Of a stretch of 64,000 nt of DNA, positions 21,421 to 30,666 are shown piece by piece. The stretch is from Streptomyces sp. SUK 48 (GTDB lineage: Bacteria; Actinomycetota; Actinomycetes; Streptomycetales; Streptomycetaceae). A program made the translations under genes and the position numbers. The first letter of the stretch is position 1. Each line of letters begins with the position of its first letter. Under the pieces are notes generated by a model. That model saw only the letters and a list, made by a program, of their open reading frames with translations. It was not told the origin of the DNA and ran no database searches. The stretch is from NCBI RefSeq assembly GCF_009650765.1, contig NZ_CP045740.1, positions 1,054,001-1,118,000 of the forward strand. The letters are read 5' to 3'.

Positions 21421-23004
21421 ATGACCACCAGTGCACTGACCCACCGGGTCCGCGTGCTCGCCCCCGCGGGCGAGCGGCACGACGAGATCCTCACGCCCGC
21501 CGCCCTGGACTTCGTCGGGGCCCTCGTGGCCGCGTTCGGCGAGCGCCGCCAGGAGCTGATGAAGGAGCGGCGCCGGCAGGCCCTGCGGCTGGCCGCCGGC
21601 ACCCCGCTCGACTTCCCGATGGTCACCTCGGCCGTCCGCGCCGACCCCGGCTGGCGGGTGGCGCCGCCCGCGCCCGGTCTGACCGACCGCCGCGTGGAGA
21701 TCACCGGCCCGCCGGACCGCCGGATGGCGGTGCACGCGCTCAACTCCGGGGCTCAGGTCTGGATGGCCGACCTCGAGGACGCCACCGCGCCCACCTGGGG
21801 CAATGTCATCGGCGGCCAGCTGACCCTGCGGGACGCGATCGAGCGGCGGATCGACTTCACCGCCCCGGACGGCCGGGAGTACCGGCTCGGCGAGCGGCTC
21901 GCCACGATCGTCGTACGGCCGCGCGGCTGGCACCTGGAGGAGGAGCACCTGGAGTACGACGGCCGGCCCGTGCCCGCGGCGCTGGTGGACTTCGGGCTCT
22001 ACTTCTTCCACTGCGCCCGGCGGCAGATCGACGCCGGGTACGGCCCGTACTTCTACCTCCCCAAGCTGGAGAACCGGTACGAGGCGCGGCTGTGGAACGA
22101 CGTCTTCCTGCTCGCCCAGGATCTGCTCGGCGTCCCCCGGGGCACCGTCCGCGCCACCGTGCTCATCGAGACGATCACGGCCGCGTTCGAGATGGAGGAG
22201 ATCCTCTACGAGCTGCGCGAGCACAGCTCGGGCCTCAACGCGGGCCGCTGGGACTACCTGTTCAGCGTCATCAAGACCTTCGGCCACCGCACCGACTTCC
22301 TGCTCCCGGACCGGGCGAAGGTCACCATGACGGCCCCGTTCATGCGGGCCTACACCGAACTCCTCGTGCGCACCTGCCACAAGCGGGGCGCGCACGCCCT
22401 CGGCGGTATGGCGGCGCAGGTGCCGGGCGGCGAACCGGGCGCCCGTGAGGCCGCGTTGGCCACGGTCCGGCTGGACAAGGAGCGGGAGGCCGAGGACGGC
22501 TTCGACGGCTCCTGGGTGGCGCATCCGGGTCTGGTCCCGGTGTGCCGGGAGGTGTTCGACGGCGTCCTCGGCGAGCGGCCGCACCAACTGGACCGACTGC
22601 GCGAGGACGTGGCGGTCACGGCGGCCGAGCTGCTGTCGGTGCGCCGGATCGCCGGACCGCCCACGGCGGAGGGGATGCGCACCAACCTCCGGGTCGCGCT
22701 GCGCTACTTCGCCGCCTGGCTGGACGGCCGGGGTGCCGTCGCGCTCGACGGCCTCATGGAGGACGCGGCCACCGCGGAGATCGCCCGGGTGCAGATCTGG
22801 CAGTGGCTGCGGCACCGGGTGATCGAACGGGAGACGGTGACGGAGCTGCTGGACGAGGAGACGGCGGCGCTCGGCGCGGAGTACCCGTGGGCACCGGTGG
22901 ACGACGTGCGCGCGCTGTTCGAACGCACCGCGTTTCAGGGCGAGTTGCCGCTGTTCTTCACTCCCGACGCCTACTCCCGGCACCTCGTGCGGCGGGCGTC
23001 ATGA
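21421..23004 (+). CDS. aceB: Malate synthase A
   Basis: 527 residues; condenses glyoxylate with acetyl-CoA to malate, the second glyoxylate-shunt step. The MSA signature MADLEDATAPTWGNVIGGQ, the substrate-binding TVLIETITAAFEMEEILYEL segment and NAGRWDYLFSVIKTF are all present, and the length is typical for the A isoform. RBS AGGAGAG lies before the ATG. It follows aceA directly and its stop overlaps the next start (ATGA), so the three genes are one transcript. Confidence 0.95.
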   Translation: MTTSALTHRVRVLAPAGERHDEILTPAALDFVGALVAAFGERRQELMKERRRQALRLAAGTPLDFPMVTSAVRADPGWRVAPPAPGLTDRRVEITGPPDRRMAVHALNSGAQVWMADLEDATAPTWGNVIGGQLTLRDAIERRIDFTAPDGREYRLGERLATIVVRPRGWHLEEEHLEYDGRPVPAALVDFGLYFFHCARRQIDAGYGPYFYLPKLENRYEARLWNDVFLLAQDLLGVPRGTVRATVLIETITAAFEMEEILYELREHSSGLNAGRWDYLFSVIKTFGHRTDFLLPDRAKVTMTAPFMRAYTELLVRTCHKRGAHALGGMAAQVPGGEPGAREAALATVRLDKEREAEDGFDGSWVAHPGLVPVCREVFDGVLGERPHQLDRLREDVAVTAAELLSVRRIAGPPTAEGMRTNLRVALRYFAAWLDGRGAVALDGLMEDAATAEIARVQIWQWLRHRVIERETVTELLDEETAALGAEYPWAPVDDVRALFERTAFQGELPLFFTPDAYSRHLVRRAS

Positions 23005-23870
23005 GCGGGCGTTTCGCACGGGTCGGCGTGGTCGGCGGCGGCCGGATGGGCGCGGGCATCGCGGAGGTGTGCGCGCGGGCCGGCCTGGACACGGTGGTCT
23101 GCGAGGCCGACGCGGTGGCCGCCCGCGCGGCCCAAAACCGGGTGGCCGCCTCGCTCGAACAGGCGGTACGACGAGACAAGTTGGGCGAGTCCGAGGCGCG
23201 GGACGCCCTCGCGCGCGTCGTCTTCACCGGCGAGCTGGAGGACCTGGCCGACCGGCAGCTCGTGATCGAGGCCGTGACCGAGAACGCGGACGCCAAGACC
23301 GAGGTGTTCGCCGCGCTCGACAAGATCGTGGCGGATCCGGCGGCGGTACTGGCCACCAACACCTCCTCGCTGCCGGTGATGCGGCTCGGCATGGCCACGT
23401 CCCGCGCGGACCGGGTCGTCGGACTGCACTTCTTCAACCCGGTGCCGGTGCTGCCGCTGGTGGAGGTGGTCGCTTCGCTGCACACCTCGGCCCGGACCGT
23501 GACCGAGGTGGAGACCTTCGCCGCCGAGGTGCTCGGCAAGACGGTCGTCCACGCGAAGGACCGGGCCGGTTTCGTCGTCAACGCGCTGCTGGTGCCGTAC
23601 CTGCTGGCCGCGATCCGGATGGCGGAGTCCGGCTTCGCCTCGGCCGCGGACATCGACAACGGCATGGAGCTGGGCTGCGCCCATCCGATGGGGCCACTGC
23701 GGCTCGCGGATCTGATCGGCCTCGACACCGTCGCCGCGATCGCCGAGTCGCTGCACGACGAGTTCCGCGAACCCCTGTACGCCCCGCCCCCGTTGCTGCG
23801 GCGGATGGTCGAGGCGGGGCTGCTGGGCCGCAAGAGCGGCCGGGGGTTCCACGTGTACGGCCAGGGCTGA
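23001..23870 (+). CDS. hbd: 3-hydroxyacyl-CoA (3-hydroxybutyryl-CoA) dehydrogenase
   Basis: 289 residues from ATG 23001, overlapping the aceB stop (ATGA). An N-terminal Rossmann fold (VGVVGGGRMGAGIAEVCARAG) binds NAD(H), and the catalytic HFFNPVPVLPLVEVV loop and the C-terminal helical domain (GRGFHVYG end) are intact. The size fits the single-function FadB2/Hbd class. It oxidises or reduces 3-hydroxybutyryl-CoA; placement behind the glyoxylate-shunt genes suggests a role in growth on acetate, butyrate or polyhydroxybutyrate. A frame open upstream in aceB is antiparallel noise, so the overlap start is preferred. Confidence 0.85.
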   Translation: MSGRFARVGVVGGGRMGAGIAEVCARAGLDTVVCEADAVAARAAQNRVAASLEQAVRRDKLGESEARDALARVVFTGELEDLADRQLVIEAVTENADAKTEVFAALDKIVADPAAVLATNTSSLPVMRLGMATSRADRVVGLHFFNPVPVLPLVEVVASLHTSARTVTEVETFAAEVLGKTVVHAKDRAGFVVNALLVPYLLAAIRMAESGFASAADIDNGMELGCAHPMGPLRLADLIGLDTVAAIAESLHDEFREPLYAPPPLLRRMVEAGLLGRKSGRGFHVYGQG

Positions 23871-23945
23871 GGAACCTGGTGCGGCCGGGCTGAGGGGCCC
23901 GGCCCGCGGTCACCGGCCGAGGGTCCGGAGGCCGTGCGCAGAGTA

Positions 23946-23978
23946 GGGCGGGAAGCGCTGGTGCGGCGCTTCCCGCCC
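23946..23978 (+). terminator. Stem-loop terminator after aceA-aceB-hbd
   Basis: GGGCGGGAAGCGC (23946-23958), a 7-nt loop, and its exact complement (23966-23978) form a perfect 13-bp stem, 76 bp after the hbd stop. There is no T tract, as is usual in Streptomyces. It also argues against the early GTG at 23934 for the next gene. Confidence 0.75.
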
Positions 23979-24020
23979 TCTGCGTGTGGCAGCATCGCGG
24001 GCGGACACCTGGAGGAGTAC

Positions 24021-24530
24021 GTGCGGCTGCGCGATGTCACCCCGGACGACGTGGACGCCTATGTGCGGATGCGGTGCGATCCCCGCATGATGGCGGACCT
24101 GGGCGGTCCCCTGCCCCGGGAGGGCATGGCGGACAAGGTCCGCCGGGACGCCGAGGAGGCCGCGGCGGATCGCGCGTGGCTGAAGATGATCGTGCCCGAT
24201 CCGGCGCGGCCCGACAGGGTGGCGGGCACGGTGACCCTGTGGAGCCATGAGAGCGCGGACGGGCCGGTCTCCGAGATCGGCTGGATGGTGCTGCCCGAGT
24301 TCCAGGGGCGCGGGCTCGGCAAGCGTGCCGTCCGGGTCCTCCTGGAGCAGGCCCGGGACCAGCGGCGCTGGGGTGCGGTGCACGCCTTCCCGGCGACCGG
24401 CAACGCCGCGTCGAACGGGATCTGCCGCTCCCTCGGCTTCCGTTTCCTCGCGGAGATCGGTGTGGACTTCGCCGGGCGGGCGCTGCGCAGCAATCACTGG
24501 GTCATCGAGCCGGGACGCGATCTGGTCTGA
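24021..24530 (+). CDS. GNAT-family N-acetyltransferase (RimJ/RimL-like)
   Basis: 169 residues from GTG 24021, which has GGAGGAG immediately upstream. Earlier in-frame starts would place a terminator hairpin inside the gene. It begins VRLRDVTPDDVDAYVRMRCD, then shows the acetyl-CoA-binding signature of the fold (EFQGRGLGKRAVRVLLEQA, the Q/RxxGxG/A loop) and NAASNGICRSLGF, typical of the RimJ/RimL subgroup. The acceptor amine cannot be predicted. It stands alone between the aceA operon terminator and the metE riboswitch. Confidence 0.8.
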   Translation: MRLRDVTPDDVDAYVRMRCDPRMMADLGGPLPREGMADKVRRDAEEAAADRAWLKMIVPDPARPDRVAGTVTLWSHESADGPVSEIGWMVLPEFQGRGLGKRAVRVLLEQARDQRRWGAVHAFPATGNAASNGICRSLGFRFLAEIGVDFAGRALRSNHWVIEPGRDLV

Positions 24531-24605
24531 GGCCGTCCGTCTCGGCGCGCCATCCGAATACTGGACTTGATCCACCACGCGCGCCCTTCGGCCCGTAGGC
24601 TGGCC

Positions 24606-24812
24606 CGTGCAGCTGGTTCGCCCCGTCCGCCAGGCGGGAGCGTCGCAAGAGGGAACCCGGTGGGAATCCGGGACTGCCCCGCAGCGGTGAGCGGGAACGA
24701 CCGCCGTCATACGCACTGGACCCGGTGAAACGGATCTGGGAAGCGACGGCCAGTAGGTGTCCTCAAGTGGTGAGGACGTGCCCGCGAGTCCGAAGACCTG
24801 CCAACTGCCCGT
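24606..24812 (+). promoter_or_regulatory. Cobalamin riboswitch upstream of metE
   Basis: The conserved parts appear in order: AGAGGGAACCCGGTGGGAAT and the CCGGGACTGCCCCGC core, GGAAGCGACGGCCAGTAGG, and CGAGTCCGAAGACCTGCC near the 3' end. With adenosyl- or methyl-cobalamin bound it should shut off metE, so the B12-dependent methionine synthase is used instead. The leader from 24531 to 24974 holds no gene. Confidence 0.93.
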
Positions 24813-24974
24813 GCGCGGGACGTCCCGTGCGCGGCATCCCGGTGACCTCGAGGGCGGGTCGGCGAACAGAACCGCACGGACGGCCGTGGGCCGCTGTCGT
24901 ACGGTCCGTCACCCCTTCGCGCCTCTCGTCCCGTCTCCGGGATCTCAGGGATTCATCTCGCGAAGGAGATCTCC

Positions 24975-27293
24975 GTGACCACGAAGTCCGCAGCCGCGGC
25001 GGCACGGGCCACCGTGTACGGCTACCCCCGCCAGGGGGCGAACCGGGAACTGAAGAAGGCGATCGAGGGCTACTGGAAGGGCCGCGCCACCGCCGACGAA
25101 CTGCGCGCCGTCGCCGCCGAGTTGCGCGGCAACACCTGGCGCCGGCTCGCCGCGGCCGGCCTGCACGAGGTGCCGACCGGCGACTTCTCGTACTACGACC
25201 ATGTCCTGGACACCACCGTCATGGTCGGCGCGATCCCCGGCAGGCACCGGGAGGCCGTCGCCGCCGATCCGCTGGACGGATACTTCGCGATGGCCCGCGG
25301 CACCCAGGAGGTGGCGCCGCTGGAGATGACCAAGTGGTTCGACACCAACTACCACTATCTGGTGCCCGAGCTGGGTCCGGACACGGTGTTCACGGCCGAC
25401 TCCGCCAAGCAGGTCGCGGAGCTGACCGAGGCCCTCGCCCTCGGGCTGAGCGCCCGCCCGGTGCTGGTGGGCCCGGTCACCTATCTGCTGCTGGCCAAGC
25501 CCGCGCCCGGCGTGCCCGCCGACTTCGAGCCGCTGACCCTGCTGGACCGGCTGCTGCCGGTGTACGCCGAGGTCCTCGCCGATCTGCGGGCGGCCGGCGC
25601 CGACTGGGCGCAGCTGGATGAGCCCGCCCTCGTCCAGGACCGCACGCCGGCCGAGCTGAACGCGGCCGAGCGCGCCTACCGCGACCTCGGCGCCCTCACC
25701 GACCGTCCGAAGCTGCTGGTCGCGTCGTACTTCGACCGGCTCGGCGAGGCCCTGCCGGTGCTCGCGAAGGCGCCGGTGGAGGGCCTGGCCCTGGACTTCA
25801 CCGAGGCCGCCGCCCAGAACCTGGACGCGCTGGCCGCCGTCGGCGGGCTGCCCGGCAAGCGGCTGGTCGCGGGCGTGGTCAACGGCCGCAACATCTGGGT
25901 GAACGACCTGGAGAAGTCCCTGGCCACCCTCGGCACCCTGCTGGGCCTGGCCGACCGGGTCGACGTGTCGGCCTCCTGCTCCCTGCTGCACGTCCCCCTC
26001 GACGCGGCCGCCGAGCGCGACATCGACCCGCAGATCCGGCGCTGGCTCGCCTTCGCCGAGCAGAAGACGGCGGAGATCGCCACGCTCGCCAAGGGCCTCG
26101 CCCTCGGCACGGACGCCATCGCCGCGGAACTGTCCGCGAACCGGGCCGACCTCGCCTCCCGGGCCGGCTCCCCGCTCACCCACGACCCGGCCGTGCGGGC
26201 CCGCGCCGGGGCCGTCACCGAGGCCGACGCCCGCCGCTCCCAGCCGTACGCCGAGCGCAGCGCCGCCCAGCGGGCCCGGCTCGGGCTGCCCCTGCTGCCC
26301 ACGACGACGATCGGATCGTTCCCGCAGACCGGTGCACTGCGCAGCGTCCGCGCCGACCTGCGGGCGGCCCGGATCGACACCGCCGGGTACGAGGAGCGCA
26401 TCCGGGCCGAGATCCGGGAGGTGATCGGCTTCCAGGAGAAGGCCGGTCTCGATGTCCTGGTGCACGGCGAGGCCGAGCGCAACGACATGGTGCAGTACTT
26501 CGCCGAGCAGCTCACCGGCTACCTCGCCACCCAGCACGGCTGGGTCCAGTCGTACGGCACCCGGTATGTGCGGCCGCCGATCCTGGCCGGTGACATCTCC
26601 CGCCCCGAGCCGATGACGGTGCGCTGGACGTCGTACGCCCAGTCGCTCACCGAGCGCCCGGTCAAGGGCATGCTCACCGGCCCGGTCACCATGCTCGCCT
26701 GGTCCTTCGTCCGCGACGACCAGCCGCTCGGGGACACCGCGCGGCAGGTGGCCCTGGCGCTGCGCGACGAGGTCGACGACCTGGAGCGGGCGGGGACTTC
26801 GGTGATCCAGGTGGACGAGCCCGCGCTGCGCGAGACACTGCCGCTGCGCGCCGCCGACCGGCCCGGGTACCTGGACTGGGCGACCGAGGCGTTCCGGCTG
26901 AGCACCTGCGGGGTGCGCCCGGACACCCAGATCCACACGCACATGTGCTACGCCGAGTTCGGTGACATCGTGCGGGCCATCGACGACCTCGACGCCGATG
27001 TCATCAGCCTGGAGGCGGCCCGCTCCCATATGCAGGTCGCCCGCGAACTGGCCGCCCACGGCTATCCGCGCGAGGCCGGTCCGGGTGTCTACGACATCCA
27101 CTCCCCGCGCGTCCCGAGCGCCGAGGAGGCGGCCGGGCTGCTGCGCACGGGGCTCGGGGCGATCCCGGCGGAGCGGCTGTGGGTCAATCCCGACTGCGGC
27201 CTGAAGACCCGCGGCTGGCCGGAGACCCGGCAGTCCCTGGAGAACCTGGTCGCCGCCGCGCGCACGGTCCGCGAGGAGCTGGCCGGGGCCTGA
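24975..27293 (+). CDS. metE: Cobalamin-independent methionine synthase
   Basis: 772 residues. Transfers methyl from 5-methyl-tetrahydropteroyl-triglutamate to homocysteine, the last step of methionine synthesis, without B12. Both (beta/alpha)8 halves are present. The zinc site is intact: IHTHMCYAEF supplies His and Cys, and VNPDCGLKTR the last Cys. Start GTG 24975 has AAGGAG upstream. Expression should be blocked by the riboswitch ahead of it when B12 is plentiful. A strong hairpin follows the stop, so it is monocistronic. Confidence 0.96.
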   Translation: MTTKSAAAAARATVYGYPRQGANRELKKAIEGYWKGRATADELRAVAAELRGNTWRRLAAAGLHEVPTGDFSYYDHVLDTTVMVGAIPGRHREAVAADPLDGYFAMARGTQEVAPLEMTKWFDTNYHYLVPELGPDTVFTADSAKQVAELTEALALGLSARPVLVGPVTYLLLAKPAPGVPADFEPLTLLDRLLPVYAEVLADLRAAGADWAQLDEPALVQDRTPAELNAAERAYRDLGALTDRPKLLVASYFDRLGEALPVLAKAPVEGLALDFTEAAAQNLDALAAVGGLPGKRLVAGVVNGRNIWVNDLEKSLATLGTLLGLADRVDVSASCSLLHVPLDAAAERDIDPQIRRWLAFAEQKTAEIATLAKGLALGTDAIAAELSANRADLASRAGSPLTHDPAVRARAGAVTEADARRSQPYAERSAAQRARLGLPLLPTTTIGSFPQTGALRSVRADLRAARIDTAGYEERIRAEIREVIGFQEKAGLDVLVHGEAERNDMVQYFAEQLTGYLATQHGWVQSYGTRYVRPPILAGDISRPEPMTVRWTSYAQSLTERPVKGMLTGPVTMLAWSFVRDDQPLGDTARQVALALRDEVDDLERAGTSVIQVDEPALRETLPLRAADRPGYLDWATEAFRLSTCGVRPDTQIHTHMCYAEFGDIVRAIDDLDADVISLEAARSHMQVARELAAHGYPREAGPGVYDIHSPRVPSAEEAAGLLRTGLGAIPAERLWVNPDCGLKTRGWPETRQSLENLVAAARTVREELAGA

Positions 27294-27305
27294 CCCGGAC
27301 ACCGT

Positions 27306-27341
27306 GGTGGGGCCGGGGCGCGCACGTGTCCCGGCCCCACC
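27306..27341 (+). terminator. Stem-loop terminator after metE
   Basis: GGTGGGGCCGGG (27306-27317) pairs perfectly with CCCGGCCCCACC (27330-27341) across a 12-nt loop, starting 12 bp after the metE stop. Confidence 0.8.
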
Positions 27342-27711
27342 GGCGGTGCGGACACCGCCGCGGGCGCGCCAGAGGGGTCGGCGCTGCCGGACGGGGACCG
27401 CTGCTCCCTGCTCGCCCCGCCCCGGGCCAGCACCCGGGGCCGGGCTGCCGCGGTGGCCCGCCGTGGAGAGACGGCTCGACCTGGACGAGGTGACGGAGGC
27501 CCTCCTGGACGGCGTCCAGGTGCTGCTGCCCGGCGAGGACACCGCCGTCGTACCCGCGCAGTCCACCGGCTGCCCGGCGCCGGCGCCCGCGTAGGGGATC
27601 TGTGGGCGGCGGGCGCGATCTGTCGGCGGTATGTCGGCGGCGGTCGCGATCTTGGACGGGTCGGCGGTGCTCACCCTGAGCACGGCCCCGGAGCGCAGGG
27701 AGCCCCTCATC
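27342..27711. other. Intergenic stretch, possible gene remnant
   Basis: A plus-strand frame ending at TAG 27594 reads VERRLDLDEVTEALLDGVQV before the stop. This is well-behaved helical sequence that could be the tail of a lost protein, but it has no start, ribosome site or assignable domain. From 27595 to 27711 there are repeated GGCGG(T)ATGTCGGCGG-like words and a palindrome just before the dehydrogenase gene. No gene is called. Confidence 0.4.
27667..27683. promoter_or_regulatory. 17-bp palindrome upstream of the SDR gene
   Basis: GTGCTCA-CCC-TGAGCAC is a perfect 7-bp inverted repeat with a 3-bp centre, 28 bp before ATG 27712. Position and form fit an operator of a dimeric repressor, but no regulator is adjacent. 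Confidence 0.5.
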
Positions 27712-28662
27712 ATGTCTGCCGCACCTCAGAGCCGAGCGTGGGACGTTCATCGGCTGCCGTCCGCCGAGGGCAGGAACTTCCTGGTCACCGGGGGCAACGC
27801 CGGGATCGGCTACTTCACCGCGGAGCAGCTCGCCGCCACCGGAGCCCTCGTCGTCCTCGGCAGCCGGGACCGTGCGAAGGCCGGGACCGCCATGGCCTCG
27901 ATCCGTGCGCGCGTGCCCGGCGCCCGGGTACGGCACCTCCGCCTTGACCTCGCCGACCTGTCGTCCCTCGAGGCCGCCGTGGACGGGCTGGACCTCGGTC
28001 ATCTCGACGCGGTGGTCCACAACGCGGGGGTCGCGCTCGACGACCCGCCGCGCCGGGAGACCGCCGACGGCCACGAGCTGATGTTCGGCACCAACCACCT
28101 GGGCCACTTCGCGCTGACTGGGTGGCTGGCTCCGCTGCTGTCCGCGGCGCGGGCGGGCCGCGTGGTGACGGTGGGCAGCTTCGCGGCGCGCTCCGAGCGG
28201 CTGGACCTCGGCGATCTGCAGTCGGCCCGGGAGTACCGGCCCAAGCGCACCTACGGCCGGTCGAAGCTGGCGCAGATGTCCTTCGGCTTCGAACTCGACC
28301 GCCGGCTGCGTGCCACCGGCAGCACGGTGCTCAGTGTGGTGGCCCACCCCGGCGGCGCGCTGGACTCCCTCACCCCGTCCCGGCCGCCGGTCCACCGCAC
28401 GGCCCCCGGCGCGCGGCTCCGCGCGCTGCCCGCCGCCCTGTTGGTGCAGGGCAAGGACGCCGGGGCGTGGCCGATCGTCCGTGCCGTCCTCGATCCGGAG
28501 GTGGCGGGAGGGGAGTTGTGGGGGCCTCGGGTCTTCGGGCTGCGGGGCACCCCGCGCCGTGAGCCCGTCCCCTCCCACATGGCCGACCCGGCCGTCGCCG
28601 CTCAGCTGTGGGCCGCCAGCGAGGAGTTGGCCGGCACCGCCCGCTGGTCCGGTCCCGCGTAG
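27712..28662 (+). CDS. Short-chain dehydrogenase/reductase
   Basis: 316 residues from ATG 27712 (GGAG upstream). The SDR cofactor motif VTGGNAGIGYFTAEQL, DAVVHNAG (NNAG-equivalent), the Ser of VGSFAARS and the active-site YGRSK are present, so the fold and catalysis look intact. The size and the NHLGHFALTGWL motif fit the retinol-dehydrogenase-like group of actinobacterial oxidoreductases; the substrate is unknown. An upstream ATG (27631) would add 27 residues of non-family sequence containing the palindrome. Its end overlaps the end of the convergent citrate-synthase gene by 61 bp. Confidence 0.8.
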   Translation: MSAAPQSRAWDVHRLPSAEGRNFLVTGGNAGIGYFTAEQLAATGALVVLGSRDRAKAGTAMASIRARVPGARVRHLRLDLADLSSLEAAVDGLDLGHLDAVVHNAGVALDDPPRRETADGHELMFGTNHLGHFALTGWLAPLLSAARAGRVVTVGSFAARSERLDLGDLQSAREYRPKRTYGRSKLAQMSFGFELDRRLRATGSTVLSVVAHPGGALDSLTPSRPPVHRTAPGARLRALPAALLVQGKDAGAWPIVRAVLDPEVAGGELWGPRVFGLRGTPRREPVPSHMADPAVAAQLWAASEELAGTARWSGPA

Positions 28663-29741
28663 GAGGCGAGGGGGCGGATCAGCGCGTTGTGGGCGAGCTG
28701 CTCGGTGATGTGGGCGGTCCAGCCGGTGATCCGGCTCATCACGAAGATCGGGGTGAAGGCCGGGATGTCGAAGCCCATCAGGTGGTAGGCGAGGCCGGCC
28801 GGGTAGTCCAGGTTCGGGTGGATGCCCTTGCGCTGGAGCATGGCGTGCCGCAGGGCCGCGTGCAGGGTGGCCAGGCGGGTGGTCTCCGGGTCGGCGGCGC
28901 GGGCCACCAGACGGTCCAGCGCGGCCTGCATGAGGGGCACCCGGGAGTCGCCGTCCTTGTAGACGCGATGGCCGAAGCCCATGATCTTCCGCTTCTCGGC
29001 GAGGGCCCGGTCCAGCCACTCCTCGGTGCGGCGCGGGTCGGCGATCTCCTCCAGCATGTGCATCACGGCCTCGTTGGCCCCGCCGTGCAGGGGGCCCTTG
29101 AGGGCGCCGACGGCGGCGGTGACCGCGCTGTAGAGGTCGGAGAGGGTGGAGGTGACGACGCGGGCGGTGAACGTCGAGGCGTTGAAGCTGTGCTCGGCGT
29201 ACAGGACGAGGGAGATCTCGAAGCAGCGGACCGTCTCGGGGTCGGGCACCGCACCGAAGCACATGTGGAAGAAGTTCTCCGCGTACCCGAGGCCGGGGTC
29301 GGGCGGGATCGGGGCGAGGCCCTTGCGGCGGCGCTGGTCGGCGGCGACCACGGTGGGCAGTCTCGCCAGCAGGGTCAGGGACTTGGCGCGGTGGGCGGCG
29401 AGACTGCCGTCGTCCTCCGTCGGGTCCTCGGCGCCGAAGAAGCTGACGGCGGTGCGCAGTACGTCCATCGGGTGGCAGGTCTCGGGGAGCCGGGCCAGCA
29501 GTTCGGCGGTGGTGCGGTCCAGCGGACGCAGGGCGCGCTCCCGGGCCTGGAACTCCCGCAGTTGGCCGGCGTCGGGCAGCTCGCCGTACCAGAGCAGATG
29601 GGCGACCTCCTCGAAGGAGCGACGGGCGGCCAGGTCCTGGACCGGATAGCCGCGGTAGGTCAGGGAGTTGGTCTCCTGGATGACGGTGGAGATCTCGGTG
29701 GTGTCGACGACGACACCGGCGAGTCCGCGATGGATGGTCAT
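28602..29741 (-). CDS. prpC: 2-Methylcitrate synthase / citrate synthase II
   Basis: 379 residues; condenses propionyl-CoA (or acetyl-CoA) with oxaloacetate. The catalytic segments are present: LKGPLHGGANEAV (substrate His), IMGFGHRVYKDGD (His of the second site) and the C-terminal IFVMSRITGWTAHITEQ (Asp replaced by no obvious candidate here; Arg present). It is the short (about 380-residue) class found in prp operons. The start has GGAG upstream; it lies 19 bp after prpB in prpD-prpB-prpC order. The genes let propionyl-CoA be oxidised without the B12-dependent mutase. Confidence 0.85.
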   Translation of the reverse strand: MTIHRGLAGVVVDTTEISTVIQETNSLTYRGYPVQDLAARRSFEEVAHLLWYGELPDAGQLREFQARERALRPLDRTTAELLARLPETCHPMDVLRTAVSFFGAEDPTEDDGSLAAHRAKSLTLLARLPTVVAADQRRRKGLAPIPPDPGLGYAENFFHMCFGAVPDPETVRCFEISLVLYAEHSFNASTFTARVVTSTLSDLYSAVTAAVGALKGPLHGGANEAVMHMLEEIADPRRTEEWLDRALAEKRKIMGFGHRVYKDGDSRVPLMQAALDRLVARAADPETTRLATLHAALRHAMLQRKGIHPNLDYPAGLAYHLMGFDIPAFTPIFVMSRITGWTAHITEQLAHNALIRPLASYAGPDQRAVPANSSLAAHS

Positions 29742-29760
29742 GGGGATCGTCTCCGGTGGG

Positions 29761-30666
29761 TCAGGCGCCGGGCGGGAGGGTGAAGTCGTGCACGGCCGAG
29801 TCGAAGGCCGAGTAGTCGGCGTAGCCGAGGAGTTCGTAGAGGCGGGAGCGGGTCTGCATGCGGGGCAGCAGGCTCTCCTGGGTGCCTTCGGCGGCCAGGG
29901 TGCGCAGTCCGTCCTCGACGGCGCCCATGGCGAGGCGCAGCAGGGTGACGGGGTAGAGCGCGATGTCGTACCCGAGGTTCTCCAGGGTGCGCGCGTCCAA
30001 CAGGCGGGACTTGCCGAACTCGGTCATGTTGGCGAGCAGCGGCACGTCGACCGCCGCACGGAATGCCTCGAACTCCCGCTCGTCGGCGAGGGCTTCGGGG
30101 AAGATCGCGTCGGCGCCCGCGTCGGCGTACGCCTTGGCCCGGTCGATCGCCGCGTCCAGCCCCTCGACGGCGCGGGCATCGGTGCGGGCCATGAGGAGGA
30201 AGTCCGGGTCGCGGCGGGCGTCCACGGCCGCCCGGAGCCGCCGGGTCATCTCCTCGCGCGCGACGACCGACTTGCCGTCGAGGTGGCCGCAGCGCTTGGG
30301 GTTGACCTGGTCCTCCAGGTGCAGTCCGGCCAGGCCCGCGTCCTCCATCAGCTGGACCGTGCGGGCGGCGTTCATCGGCTCGCCGAAGCCGGTGTCGGCG
30401 TCGATCAGGACGGGCAGGTCGGTCGCCCTGGTGGTCTGCTGGGCGCGGGCGGCGATCTCGGTGGACGTGGTCAGGCCGATGTCGGGCAGGCCCAGGTCGG
30501 CGGCGAGCACGGCACCGGAGAGGTAGGCGGCCTCGAAGCCGGTGTCCTGGATCAGCCGGGCGGACAGCGGGTTGAGGGCGCCCGGAATCATCAACAGCCG
30601 GTCCTGGGAGAGCCGTTGGCGCAGGGCGCGGCGGCGTTCGGCGGGGGTGGTGCGGGTGTGCAGCAT
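29761..30666 (-). CDS. prpB: 2-Methylisocitrate lyase
   Basis: 301 residues; splits 2-methylisocitrate to pyruvate and succinate. Isocitrate-lyase superfamily motifs are clear: DADTGFGEPMNAARTV (metal-binding acids) and the catalytic KRCGHLDGK. It is shorter than aceA because it lacks the inserted domains, as expected for PrpB. ATG 30666 overlaps the prpD stop by one base (TGATG), so translation is coupled. Earlier frame extension belongs to antisense of prpD. Confidence 0.93.
   Translation of the reverse strand: MLHTRTTPAERRRALRQRLSQDRLLMIPGALNPLSARLIQDTGFEAAYLSGAVLAADLGLPDIGLTTSTEIAARAQQTTRATDLPVLIDADTGFGEPMNAARTVQLMEDAGLAGLHLEDQVNPKRCGHLDGKSVVAREEMTRRLRAAVDARRDPDFLLMARTDARAVEGLDAAIDRAKAYADAGADAIFPEALADEREFEAFRAAVDVPLLANMTEFGKSRLLDARTLENLGYDIALYPVTLLRLAMGAVEDGLRTLAAEGTQESLLPRMQTRSRLYELLGYADYSAFDSAVHDFTLPPGA

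Noticed and set aside
23934..24020. Earlier GTG start for the GNAT gene
   Set aside because: It would put a perfect 13-bp terminator stem within the coding region and lacks a ribosome site; GTG 24021 has GGAGGAG.
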